Part shown: positions 7,625 to 16,900 of the stretch, one piece after another
Layout: each line of letters starts with the position of its first letter
Numbering within the stretch: the first letter of the stretch is position 1
DNA from: Prevotella sp.
GTDB taxonomy: Bacteria > Bacteroidota > Bacteroidia > Bacteroidales > Bacteroidaceae
Direction: 5' to 3'
Length of the DNA stretch: 56,594 bases
Assembly: GCA_016291085.1 (NCBI GenBank)
Contig: JAEEVW010000024.1
Coordinates: 1-56,594 of the forward strand
Notes under the pieces: model-generated
The model's input: only the letters and a program-made list of their open reading frames with translations
Told to the model about the DNA's origin: nothing
Databases searched by the model: none
Translations under genes and position numbers: made by a program

Positions 7625-10600
7625 CTTACTACTACTTTACGGTTACCAATCATGTAAATACCAGGCTTTAGTCCATCCATTGGGCTCTCGCCAGACAGTT
7701 TGTTAATGACACGACACAGGCGTCCATCAAGTGTGTAGACTTTCAACTCTTCGTTCTGATTAACGAGTTTATCGATAATACCCGTTGTTCCTCCACTTAC
7801 AGCGTCAAGGCGAATCTCATTGAGGTCAGCGGTAGTCAGGCGGACATTGCTAATGGTTACATCACCGGTTGTGGATATATCCAGCAAGCCTGCTTCGTTG
7901 CCTTCGAAGGTGCTATTAGTAGGTGAATAGCAAACTACTCGATAACTTCCGTTCTCCAGCAGACGATAGGTCATCAGGTGATCATCACTGCCAATCAGTT
8001 TCATACCATTAACGTTAGCTCCTTCAGCCACCTGCAAATCTATCTGGAAGCCGATAAAGGCATCCTTATTCTCTAACTGTAGCTGATATCCTTCAGCTGT
8101 TCGCTGTTGGGTAAGATGTGTGTTTTCAGCAGCCGCCCTATTTAACTTGGGGCTGGCGGCGGCCCCTTCATTAAGAATGAGGTTGATAATCATGCCCACA
8201 TCAGTTACTGAAATGTTTTTGTCGCCATTCATATCGGCAGCCTCGAAGATGAACACCGAAGGAACCTGCTCCAAGATGTAGTTGATGGCGCAGCCCACAT
8301 CAGTTACAGATACCGAGCCGTCGTTGTTTACGTCGCCAGGCGTATAGGCCTTGATGGTCAGCTTCGACTCCGTATCAGCAGGCTTCACCACCTTCAGGTC
8401 ATTACCGTCAGGCACGCTCAGCTCTGCATTCAGCAACTTCACCGTATATTCGCCAGCCTCCATCGTTGCAGGAATATCCAGCGTTATCTCCACTAGTGTT
8501 CCGCTGTTGCCTGTGAACGAATCGTTATCCATCGACGAGATAATGAAGCGATAATTGCCGTTGCTTAGCTGTTGGCTCGAAATCGTATGAGTCTCTGCGC
8601 GTTCTGTCAACTTAGCATCCAGCTTACCATTGCTCTTCGTGGCAACCGTTACACCTGCAGGCAATTGTAAATCGAACTGGCACAGCTTTACCTCGTTCTC
8701 ATTATTCAGATTGATAGGTAAAACCACCTTAGAACCAGCCGATGTTTGTAAGTCAACTCCAGACAGGGTGTTAACCCCTGAACCATCATCGGTATTATCG
8801 CCTGCGATTACACTTGCCACATTGTTCTTTAAGGCAGGATAGCTCTCGTTCTCCTTGATGGTCCATATATCTGTGAAATCCCATCCTAATTCCTGATATG
8901 TGCTGGCTGTCAACAAGTCAGAAGCGGACTTACCCACACCATTCATAATGTTATCATTGACTGGCTGAGGTTTATTGTTCACTGACACCTGCATAGTCTT
9001 CAAAGCATAGTTGTTAAGCTCAGGAGCAGGGGCATTGTTCTTAATACCTCCAATGACACGCTGACCATAGCCACCACTTTGTGCCGATTGCGACTCAAAC
9101 TTCACATCAATCTTGTTGCTCGTTGCCACGCAGTTTTGTACAACGGCATTCTCTCCATCATTATAACCAATGATACCTGCGGCATAGTTGTTACTATAGA
9201 GATTGCCTGTATAGAGACACTTGTCAACCAAGCTATAGTTATAAGCCACTATACCAGCTGCATTATAGGAAGAGGTAATATTGGCCGTACTATAGCAGTT
9301 AGTAATAGTTGAATAGTTCTTACCCACCAGACCACCTACATACGATTCAGTTCCTGTAGCAGTCAGCGTTCCTGTAGTTACACACTGATCAATAGTGCCA
9401 CCAGACATTTCTCCCACCAAACCACCAATGTATGATGTTGCACCTGTCGTAGTAATAGTTACAGTTGCCTGGCAACGTGTAATACTACCATCAGTAAACA
9501 ATCCCACCATTCCGCCAACAGGCGTTCCGTCAGCAACTTTACCAGCCACTTTGCAGTTCTCTATCGTACCATTAATCATCTTACCGATCAAGATACCAGT
9601 ATTTGCGCCGCCCTTCACCTGTTTGCCACTGGCAACCTCTACTGTCAGGTTCTTGATGGTGCCATTGGCAAAGCATGAGAACAAACCAGTATTATCCCTC
9701 GTGGAATTACACCATAGTCCAGTTATCTTATGCCCGTTACCATCAAAGTGAATTGTCTCGCTACCCTCACGACCTATTGACTCCCAGCCTTCCGTAGGAC
9801 TAAACTGGTTGATATAGTCAGTCAGATCAATATCGTTCATCAGTTTGAAGTACCCCTTACGATACACACCTGTCAGGTCAGATGCAGTATATACTTGATA
9901 GGGATCGTTTTCCTTTCCGCTACCAAGATAGGAAACTGTTTCCGTTGTATAGTACGACTGTTCCTTGCCTTCTGCTTTAGCGCTGATTCGCACCTCATGG
10001 CCAGCTTGCAACGGACTTACTGTAAACGAGAACTCATGGCCAAAGCTAACCTTCTGCTGCTTTACGCCGTCAACCTCTAAAGTCACTGTTCCACCATTCA
10101 CACATTTACCAGTAATAGTGGTAGCTCCAGACACAACTTGAGATGTTATAACAGGTGGAGCCGTCTGAGACTTCATATAAGGATAACACTCTGATTCTTG
10201 TATTTCCCAAACATCTGTAAAGTCCCAACCCATAGCCACATAAGTGGCTTTTAATTTTAAAGTTGTTGCACTTACGCTTGTTCCATTCTCAATGTCATCA
10301 TTTATTTCCTTTACAACACCTTGATCAATTACAATAGTTTGATTATATGACTTATTGTCTTCATATGAAGAGTTCTTTCCTTCATTATTTCCAATAATCC
10401 GAGCAACGTTTCCGCCATTAGAAGACACTTTGGTATTGATACCAACAGAATTGATTGATGAGGCGTATTTAATATGTCCGACCAAACCTCCTACAGAATA
10501 ATCACCCGCAACTGAAGCTGCTGAATAGCAATTTGAAATTTTATAATCTACATACGTAAACATATAACCTACGATGCCTCCGATTTGTTCTTTCCCTATA

Positions 10601-11652
10601 ACAGAACCACTAAAATAACAGTCTTTAATTCCGTGGGAATAATAATATGAGTTGTAATTAGGTTTCCCACTAAAGTAGTTATATTGTGAAGAAAGACCTA
10701 TTATTCCACCTATACAATTGCCTATGCCTATTATATGTCCTATTGCATAGCATCCGTCGGCTCCATATTCCACGGCATCTCTTTGGCCACCATAATAATA
10801 GCCACAAATACCCCCCACATTATTTGATGCAGATATATCACCAACAAAACCACAATTCTTAATTGTTGCTGGTTGTTCATGGATACTGGAATTATCATAT
10901 TTATAGCCTATGACACCTCCAACATAGTCGTTTCCAGTTATATTTGTATAAACATAGCATGATGATATCTTGTTATGAAACTGTTTGTCGGAACCACAGA
11001 GTCCACCCACATAATCATGTCCTTGAATATAATTAGATTGCACTTTACAATTGGTGAAACAACCATTCTCTCCAGATAATCCACCAACATAATCCCCGCT
11101 ACTTAGAACATCTACTGATGATATTACATTATCGAAAACACCACTACATCCAATACATCCGCCAACATGTGAACCACCATCTACATTACCAACAAAAGTA
11201 CAATTGGAAACCGATCCACCATTACCAGCTAAGAAACCAACATAATCTTTACCTTTAACAGATATTCCTTCTATCGTCAAGTTTTTTACAACGGCACCTT
11301 CTGCATTGCCAAAGAATCCAACATAATCTAATGATGGTCTATCTATCCACAATCCAGAAACAGTCTTTCCATTACCATCAAGAACGCCCTTAAATGGAGC
11401 AGAAGATGTCCCCACAGGCTGCCACCCTTGAGAAGGATTCTCAACTTTTAAGAATTTTTCCAAATCAATGTCTGCCATCAATTTGAAATATACGCCTTCT
11501 TGATTCAAAAAGTTACGCAACTGATTCAAATCCCTTGGCTCCAAAATCAGATAAGGGTCGTTTTCTGTTCCTGAACCAGATCCGCTAAACTGAGCAAATG
11601 TAGTTGCCACGCAGCATAGGAACATTGCTGCTAAAGTTAGTAATCTTTTCAT
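7621..11652 (-). CDS. Large secreted GLUG-repeat protein with cohesin-like and dockerin-like modules and a type IX sorting tail
   Basis: A 1343-residue surface or secreted protein with signal peptide (KRLLTLAAMFLCCVATTFA). Two blocks (about 25-500 and 575-950) start with G(S/K)GxENDPYxx, then a YFKLMxDIDL strand, then many GLUG-type repeats (YVGGLVG, GTIxNC), typical of a beta-solenoid adhesin. About 965-1090 is a cohesin-like module related to those of the next gene; 1105-1150 holds two dockerin-like calcium loops (DVNNDGSVSVTDVG, DMNGDKNISVTDVG); 1160-1260 is another cohesin-like module. The last 50 residues (VYTLDGRL...LKPGIYMIGNRKVVV) are a type IX secretion C-terminal domain. Probably transcribed with the downstream gene as a two-gene operon. 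Confidence 0.75.
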   Translation of the reverse strand: MKRLLTLAAMFLCCVATTFAQFSGSGSGTENDPYLILEPRDLNQLRNFLNQEGVYFKLMADIDLEKFLKVENPSQGWQPVGTSSAPFKGVLDGNGKTVSGLWIDRPSLDYVGFFGNAEGAVVKNLTIEGISVKGKDYVGFLAGNGGSVSNCTFVGNVDGGSHVGGCIGCSGVFDNVISSVDVLSSGDYVGGLSGENGCFTNCKVQSNYIQGHDYVGGLCGSDKQFHNKISSCYVYTNITGNDYVGGVIGYKYDNSSIHEQPATIKNCGFVGDISASNNVGGICGYYYGGQRDAVEYGADGCYAIGHIIGIGNCIGGIIGLSSQYNYFSGKPNYNSYYYSHGIKDCYFSGSVIGKEQIGGIVGYMFTYVDYKISNCYSAASVAGDYSVGGLVGHIKYASSINSVGINTKVSSNGGNVARIIGNNEGKNSSYEDNKSYNQTIVIDQGVVKEINDDIENGTSVSATTLKLKATYVAMGWDFTDVWEIQESECYPYMKSQTAPPVITSQVVSGATTITGKCVNGGTVTLEVDGVKQQKVSFGHEFSFTVSPLQAGHEVRISAKAEGKEQSYYTTETVSYLGSGKENDPYQVYTASDLTGVYRKGYFKLMNDIDLTDYINQFSPTEGWESIGREGSETIHFDGNGHKITGLWCNSTRDNTGLFSCFANGTIKNLTVEVASGKQVKGGANTGILIGKMINGTIENCKVAGKVADGTPVGGMVGLFTDGSITRCQATVTITTTGATSYIGGLVGEMSGGTIDQCVTTGTLTATGTESYVGGLVGKNYSTITNCYSTANITSSYNAAGIVAYNYSLVDKCLYTGNLYSNNYAAGIIGYNDGENAVVQNCVATSNKIDVKFESQSAQSGGYGQRVIGGIKNNAPAPELNNYALKTMQVSVNNKPQPVNDNIMNGVGKSASDLLTASTYQELGWDFTDIWTIKENESYPALKNNVASVIAGDNTDDGSGVNTLSGVDLQTSAGSKVVLPINLNNENEVKLCQFDLQLPAGVTVATKSNGKLDAKLTERAETHTISSQQLSNGNYRFIISSMDNDSFTGNSGTLVEITLDIPATMEAGEYTVKLLNAELSVPDGNDLKVVKPADTESKLTIKAYTPGDVNNDGSVSVTDVGCAINYILEQVPSVFIFEAADMNGDKNISVTDVGMIINLILNEGAAASPKLNRAAAENTHLTQQRTAEGYQLQLENKDAFIGFQIDLQVAEGANVNGMKLIGSDDHLMTYRLLENGSYRVVCYSPTNSTFEGNEAGLLDISTTGDVTISNVRLTTADLNEIRLDAVSGGTTGIIDKLVNQNEELKVYTLDGRLCRVINKLSGESPMDGLKPGIYMIGNRKVVVR

Positions 11653-11686
11653 AACTATGCTCTTTTTATTATCATTCGCTGCTGTT

Positions 11687-11694
11687 CAAATATA
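11687..11694 (-). promoter_or_regulatory. Possible -7 element for the two-gene GLUG/cohesin operon
   Basis: TATATTTG on the minus strand, 35 nt before the ATG. No convincing -33 TTTG is found at the right distance, so this is tentative. Confidence 0.35.
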
Positions 11695-11698
11695 TTTT

Positions 11699-12289
11699 CT
11701 ACTCATTGTTCTTCTTTCTTACCTTTTTAAGAACTTTACAGAAAAGATAATTTTCATATTTGTTCTCTGTTATCATTCTATTGAATGTTTGAAGAATTCT
11801 TGCCTTCCTGTTCTCAAAGGTATTTCTTCTTGAACGAGAAGACACATCTATCAGTGCTACTACAAAAAGATAGGTGTAGTCATTTAGTTTCCCCCTCCAT
11901 TTCTCAAAATCATGAACTATTTTCGTTATATCATCTTTACTATGAAAATATTTTAACTCTATTGCGATAGAAGGACCATCATATTTAAAACTTTTACGCG
12001 TAATGTCTGTTCTCAGCAATTCCTTTATCTTACTCTCTTTCAATAAGATAATATCTGGACGAATGTCAGAGTGCTTTTTGTCATCTAAATAATGAGATAA
12101 TTGTGTGTGTACAGAGAAATCATCATCCATAGGCGAACATATATTTTCACATATAATACATGAAATACACTTTGAAAACAGTTTCTCAAAATCTGATTCA
12201 GATAAGATGACATTTGGATTTCGTTCTATAATACACTGGCACTGGTCTGCTGCAATTAGAACCTTATCTTTTAGTTCATCTAAATTCAT
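11699..12289 (-). CDS. Small PD-(D/E)XK nuclease-like protein of unknown role
   Basis: A 196-residue protein, more AT-rich than its neighbours, with no signal peptide. The middle shows DIRPDIILL followed about 30 residues later by SIAIELKYF and then DITKIVHDFEKW and YLFVVALID. This order (PD, then ExK, then a helix) fits the PD-(D/E)XK restriction-endonuclease-like fold. Two CxxC-like clusters (CQC; CISCIIC) lie near residues 18-50. It is not beside a methylase or other defence gene. It might be an orphan restriction-type protein or part of a larger unrecognised family; identity is by motif only. Confidence 0.5.
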   Translation of the reverse strand: MNLDELKDKVLIAADQCQCIIERNPNVILSESDFEKLFSKCISCIICENICSPMDDDFSVHTQLSHYLDDKKHSDIRPDIILLKESKIKELLRTDITRKSFKYDGPSIAIELKYFHSKDDITKIVHDFEKWRGKLNDYTYLFVVALIDVSSRSRRNTFENRKARILQTFNRMITENKYENYLFCKVLKKVRKKNNE

Positions 12290-12374
12290 GAGATTTCTAT
12301 CTATTTTGTGCCAACAGAAACACCCCAGAGTCGGCAGTTAATAGATTGTATGTCAAATGTTTAACTTATGATAC

Positions 12375-12681
12375 AAAAAAGGCGTAGGTGTCTGCTTCTC
12401 TGTCCATCCTGGGGTCGCAGGCCTTCGCATTGCCCTCTCTACACAGGATAGACAACGCTTATCAGCCCACGCCAGAACGAACTATATAAAATAAGGTATA
12501 TAGAAACGCTCAACGTGACGCTTCGGTTGTCATCTGCCTGCTGTGGTTTTACGGATTTGCGAAGTTCGTGAGCCACAACGACAGACGTTCGAAAACGTCT
12601 TTCTCATATATAAGACCGCTCGCTAACCCTCTCTTGGGGTCGCTCAGCCATAGGCCGCTTGCATCAAACAAGTACGAGCGA
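12375..12681 (-). ncRNA. Structured ~300-nt noncoding RNA (unidentified)
   Basis: On the minus strand a consensus promoter is followed by about 300 nt rich in perfect stems and ending in a closed domain with a T6 run. Stems: AGACGTT/AACGTCT with loop UUCG (12583-12600); CTATATA/TATATAG (12482-12503); a long 3' domain closed by GGCGT/ACGCC (12381-12385 with 12469-12473) and a near-perfect 11-bp inner stem (12401-12411 with 12444-12454). TGGGGTCGC (plus strand) occurs twice, in the 5' and 3' domains. No tmRNA, RNase P or SRP signature motif is present. Bacteroidales 6S-like RNA is one possibility I cannot test. It fills the intergenic region between the genes at 11699 and 12958. Confidence 0.65.
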
Positions 12682-12686
12682 TGGTG

Positions 12687-12718
12687 CAAATTTATAAAAT
12701 AAAATCGACACTTCCAAA
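12687..12718 (-). promoter_or_regulatory. Promoter of the structured RNA
   Basis: Minus strand: TTTG (12718-12715), a 20-nt spacer and TAAATTTG (12694-12687), a full match to the Bacteroidetes consensus. Confidence 0.75.
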
Positions 12719-12871
12719 TTTTTGCCAAAGAAAATGCCACAAAAGCCAAAAACTTCTAAATTCCCGCCCTTTGTCGGTAGAATTAAGACTTTTGTGGGCA
12801 TGCTCTAAACATAACACGAAAGGGCTAAGGGTTAAATAGTTTTCCTGTGGTGTAAAATAATTGCCCAAAAA

Positions 12872-12903
12872 TTTGGAAGTTAGAGAAAAATGTCTTAATT
12901 TTG
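12872..12903 (+). promoter_or_regulatory. Promoter of the relB-like gene
   Basis: TTTG, a 20-nt spacer and TAATTTTG; the predicted start of transcription falls just before the palindrome at 12914. Confidence 0.7.
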
Positions 12904-12913
12904 CTGCCGAACA

Positions 12914-12930
12914 GATAGCATCATGCTATC
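12914..12930. promoter_or_regulatory. Operator-like palindrome for antitoxin autoregulation
   Basis: GATAGCAT, one base, ATGCTATC: a perfect 8-bp inverted repeat placed at or just after the predicted transcription start of the RelB-like gene. Ribbon-helix-helix antitoxins typically bind such sites to repress their own promoter. Confidence 0.65.
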
Positions 12931-12957
12931 AAAATGTAATAAAAAGAGATTTGAAGT

Positions 12958-13248
12958 ATGGCACAATCAGCAGTAACAGTAAGAATAGATTCGGAGATTA
13001 AGTCGCAGTTTGATAAGCTCTGCGAGCAGTTTGGCATGAGTGCTAACACGGCTTTCAACATCTTTGTGAATGCAGTGGTCAGAAGTCGCAGCATCCCCTT
13101 TACCATCAGAGGTGGCAAAACAGAACAGCCCAGTGCACTTGACCTGTTTATGCAGCAACGCAGAGCTGCAGAGACCAACTTGGAGCCAGAAATGACACTG
13201 GACGAAATCAATGCAGAGATTCGCGCAGCAAGGGAAGAGGCAACTTGA
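12958..13248 (+). CDS. RelB/DinJ-family antitoxin, no toxin partner
   Basis: A 96-residue protein beginning MAQSAVTVRIDSEIKSQFD, with the ribbon-helix-helix DNA-binding strand (VTVRID) and helix (MSANTAFNIFVNAVV) typical of RelB/DinJ. The C-terminal tail is the toxin-binding part. It has a good promoter and an operator-like palindrome. No RelE/YafQ-type ORF follows; a 16-codon frame 12 nt downstream (starting MSPHVITPAAF) ends in a stop and could be a stub of a lost partner, but I cannot show that. Probably an orphan or decayed toxin-antitoxin locus. Confidence 0.82.
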   Translation: MAQSAVTVRIDSEIKSQFDKLCEQFGMSANTAFNIFVNAVVRSRSIPFTIRGGKTEQPSALDLFMQQRRAAETNLEPEMTLDEINAEIRAAREEAT

Positions 13249-13345
13249 AACATTATCCCATGTCCCCCCATGTTATCACTCCCGCAGCATTTATAGACCT
13301 TATCAAATAACAGTGCTGACCTGTTTTATGCTCCGTGCGGAGTTC

Positions 13346-13378
13346 GCAACGCCACACTCTGACCCCCGGTCAGAGAAT
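13346..13378. repeat. 33-bp hairpin repeat, copy 2 (intergenic)
   Basis: Matches the copy at 5289 except for four adjacent bases in the loop, with the same CTCTGAC/GTCAGAG stem. It lies downstream of the antitoxin gene in the same orientation as copy 1. Confidence 0.8.
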
Positions 13379-13456
13379 GTCTCTGCGCCGTCCTAAGAAT
13401 GTCTCCGCTCCGTCCATAAATACCAGTTAATCAGTGAGAGGCCGTTTCGCTATTAG

Positions 13457-13516
13457 TCCGACGCCTTCGGACTGGCAGTCCGAAGCCTACGGACTCGCAG
13501 TCCGCAAGGACGGACT
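13457..13516. repeat. Cluster of GGACT/AGTCC palindromes
   Basis: CTTCGGACT/AGTCCGAAG (9 bp, 3-nt loop) is followed directly by CGGACT/AGTCCG (6 bp, 3-nt loop), with further GTCCG and CGGACT copies on each side. Such a cluster can form alternative hairpins on either strand. Confidence 0.7.
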
Positions 13517-13544
13517 CACCAGGTCTTTGTAGTTTGTCGCTTAA

Positions 13545-13649
13545 TAAGTGCCAAGTATTTAAAATTAAAGGCACCTTATTAGAAAATAAGAGCTGGTTAT
13601 TGAAAAATAAGTGGCACTTATTGAGAAATAAATGGCTGTTATCGAAAAT
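13545..13649. repeat. Five 21-bp tandem repeats
   Basis: Five consecutive 21-bp units, each starting TAA and with consensus close to TAAGTGGCACTTATTGAAAA plus one base. Because 21 is a multiple of 3, the minus strand reads as a heptapeptide series (HLFxNKx), which creates a spurious ORF. Confidence 0.8.
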
Positions 13650-13650
13650 G

Positions 13651-13896
13651 TCCCTCACATACTCACATTTTCGCCTGAAATGCCGATGTACAAAGGGCCG
13701 AGGCATGTGAGGGATATCCGTTTCTCCCTCACGTCTCCCTCACATTTTTCTCTTCGAGCCCTCCCGTTGGGAGTGAAAGGGACCGAAAATGTGAGGGTAA
13801 TGTGAGGGACATTTATTTACCCTCACGTGCCAGAACGCCAGTAAATAAAAGGTTCCCGAGCGAAAATGTGAAAAAGTGAGGGACACTATGAACGCC
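13651..13896. repeat. Intergenic mosaic of CCCTCAC / GTGAGGG inverted repeats
   Basis: At least eight copies of CCCTCAC or its complement GTGAGGG, often extended to CGAAAATGTGAGGG or CCCTCACATTTT, occur in both orientations. Many pair with one another. No credible gene lies between 13249 and 13968. Confidence 0.7.
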
Positions 13897-13925
13897 GATG
13901 GGGTTGACGACCTTCTTGGCGTTTT

Positions 13926-13965
13926 CACAAAAACATCGGGCTGACCAAATGCCAGCCCGATGTTT
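13926..13965 (-). terminator. Terminator of the giant secreted protein gene
   Basis: Minus strand: AAACATCGGGCTG pairs with CAGCCCGATGTTT (13 bp, 9-nt loop) and runs into TTTTT, 4 nt after the stop codon. Confidence 0.9.
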
Positions 13966-13968
13966 CAA

Positions 13969-16900
13969 TTATTTCAGCTTATAGACTTTGGGATGTCCGT
14001 CGTCAGCTGTTTCGACCACGATGAGCGGTTCGGCAGTGATGATCCGCTTGCGGCTGAAGTCGGCGGCAGGACCATGGTAGACGGGCAGACCCGAGGTGGT
14101 GTAGACGGAGATCGTTGAGCGCTGGGCATTGAGCGTTGAGAGCTCGATGCCGTCGGTCAGGTCGTCGATGACAAAGGGTGCACGGAGGGTGCCCAGATGC
14201 GTGTCGCGGCGGAAGCCTTGTGGCAACATCTTAACCAGCTGGCGGCCATCGGCCAGTCGGGCAGTGAGCAGCAGGGGTTCACCCTCGTCGTCGCCACTGA
14301 TGAGCAGGATGCGCAGACTGTCGCGCAACAGTGTCGTGACACGGCCGCGCAGTTCACCACGCTGGTCGAAGGCCTCGATGACGGCATCGTCACCCAGCGT
14401 CTCCTGATAGTCGCCATGCAGGGTGCAGACGGCCACCATGCTGTGAGCATACTTACGACTGGCGGCAACACCCTGACGCGAGGCGTGATAGCTGGTGAGC
14501 CCTGTCTCGGACTTGTCGGGGAAGACGAGTGTCTTGGCGTTTTCTGACATCGAGGTGTAGACGTAGCCGCTTCCAGGCAGTATGGCGTTGACGTCGCCTG
14601 TCCAGTGGCCGCTCTCGAAGAAGCTCACGGTGTCGTCGTTCTTCACCATGTCGCCCTCCTCGGGTTCTATGCCTGCAAAGGCTTCGTCGAGGGTCATAGC
14701 GGCCTGAGTGGGCACGCCAATCCATGTGCTGGCCATCGGGGCGATGGTTTGTGGCCAGTCGGCAGGATCCACTTCGTCGCCAATGACATAGAGCGTATCG
14801 GCAGTAGCGAGGTTGACCTTCATCATCTGTCCGGGCTTGATGGGGCTATAGGTTGCCGACCACTGTCCGTCGCTGTGGGTCAGCGCGGTGTTCTTGTCGA
14901 CGTCGACCTCAAGGATGTTGTTGCCGAGGATGTCGAACAGGTGCTGGTCGTCGGTATCGGGCTTCAGATAGAGCGAGATGCTGGTCCAGCCCTCCTCGAG
15001 GGGTTCGTTCTGTAGCAGCTTCGCCTCGTTCTTCCAGATGACGGGATTCTTGTAATCGCCTGTCGTACCGTCGACGGCGAAGGTGACGGCTGGCGTGGTG
15101 GCAACGAGCGGATAGGTCTTGCCCGACGAAGCGTCATAGATGCGGAAGCTGACGGGTGAGCCGACCATGTCGCGCTTGCCCTTGACCACCATGGTGACGT
15201 AGTAGGCGTCGCGCTGGGTGTTGTACTTAGGCTGTCCCTTGCCCACACACTTCAGCTGTCCGTCGTCGTAGATGAAGGCGCCCACCATGTCGCCGGTGTC
15301 GGTCGACGTGATGCCGTCGATGTTGATCTGTCCGACGACGGTCATGCTCTCAGGATAGCTCTCGGCCGTCCAGTTGGGCTGTTCGCCCTCGACGATGACG
15401 GAGATGTCGAGTGGCGTGTCGAGCGTGTTGCTTCCTCCACTGCCCTGACGTAGCGATGTGCGTGCACTGACGGTAGCGAAATAGCGGCCGATGGCATTGG
15501 ATGAGCTGACAGTGAAGGTGATGTCGGTGGAACCGTTGGCGGGGAGCAGACCCGAAGTCTGGCTAGCCTGCAGCCATGACGGCAGTTCGGGGAATTCCCA
15601 CTGCTGGTCGTCGACGCCATAGTTCGTAAGTCTGACGGTAAACGAGCCTCCCTGTCCGGCAGGCACGGTGACCTCCTTCTTGTCGACATCCCAAAGCAGT
15701 GGGTTCTGCTTGACGCGGAACGTCCAGGTGATGGGGTTACCGATGTTGTCGTGCAGGTCGTAGTAGCGCAGCAGGGTGGTGCTGACGATGCAGTTCTCGA
15801 GCGATGCCGCACTGTGCTTCAGGGTGATAGTGACGACGTTGTCCTTGACAGCGTAGTCGATATCGAGGTTCGACTTATGCGGAGCCGACTTCAGACCCGG
15901 GGTTTGGGTCGTTGAGTTGAGAGCTCCCGTTTCGGGCATGGCGATAATGGCAGGCTGTTTGTCGGCTCCGTCGGCCATGTTGAGCAGCGAGAACTCATAG
16001 ACGCGCTGGTGATAGTCGTCGTAATGGGTGTACTCCATAGGATAGTATCCGACCAGTCCGCTGGCCGTCTTGGGATCCAAGCGGTTGTAGATGTTCTCGA
16101 CGATGTCGGCCTGCGTGTGTGTGCCGTGCCAGAGGCGTACCTCGTCGATGGCACCCTTCATGCGGCGTCCCAGGTTGAGGTAGATGCCGCTCAAGGCAGG
16201 CACCAGACTGGCATCGGCGTTGAGCACGGACGTACCGTCGACGATGAGGTTGAACGCAGGTGACGTGCCGCCACGCAGGACGTTCAGGGCGACGTGGTGC
16301 CACTCGTCAGCAGTCCAGTCGATAGTCGTCAGTGTGGCGTTGACAGGTATGCCCTTGGCTACGAGCTGCAGCTGACCTTTGACGACGTTCAGGTCGAGAC
16401 TCTTGTCGTCGTCGATGCCGAATATCTGGACGCTGTCGTTAGGTGCATCGCTGTCGGTACGTGCCCACATCTCGATGAGATAGCTGTCGCTGGGTGACGT
16501 CGAGAGGCTGCCCAGAGGTATGGCGGCATAGCTGTCCGCGTCGAGCTGCATGGCGATGTTTTCGTTCTCGAGATACCAGCTGGAAGCTGAGGCGAGCTGC
16601 ATATGACGGCTGCGTGCTCGGTCCTCCGACGTGTCGCCGTGACCTTCGTCGAGTCGCCAGTAGCCGATAATCGACGGGGTGCTATAGCTCTTGCCGGTAT
16701 ACATCTGTGGCTTGATGCCGGTATACCAGTCGAGTGCCGCAGCGTAGAGCGACAGTTCGTGCATGGCACCCGTGAGGTTCTCGCCCAGGTAGATGTTGCC
16801 CTTCGAGGCTGCTTTCTTGCCCACGGGCACACCGCTCATCAGCGTCACGTCGTCGTCGCCACTGCAGTACCATGCCGAGAGGCTTGCCGAGCTGACGTTG

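Noticed and set aside
12375..12480. SRP RNA, tmRNA or RNase P RNA as identity of the structured RNA
   Set aside because: No GGAA-capped SRP loop, no tRNA-like CCACCA end and no conserved RNase P core sequence could be found by eye on either strand.
12549..12749. A 66-codon minus-strand frame over the structured RNA region
   Set aside because: It starts upstream of the RNA promoter and covers its hairpins; the stems and terminal T run explain the sequence better than a protein.
13431..13706. A 91-codon minus-strand frame with heptapeptide repeats (HLFxNKx)
   Set aside because: The periodicity comes from the 21-bp tandem DNA repeat; flanking parts are palindromes, and no promoter or start context is seen.
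13249..13968. CRISPR array or transposon in the repeat-rich intergenic region
   Set aside because: The units are adjacent or inverted without regular unique spacers, there are no cas genes, and no transposase frame or long terminal repeats are present.
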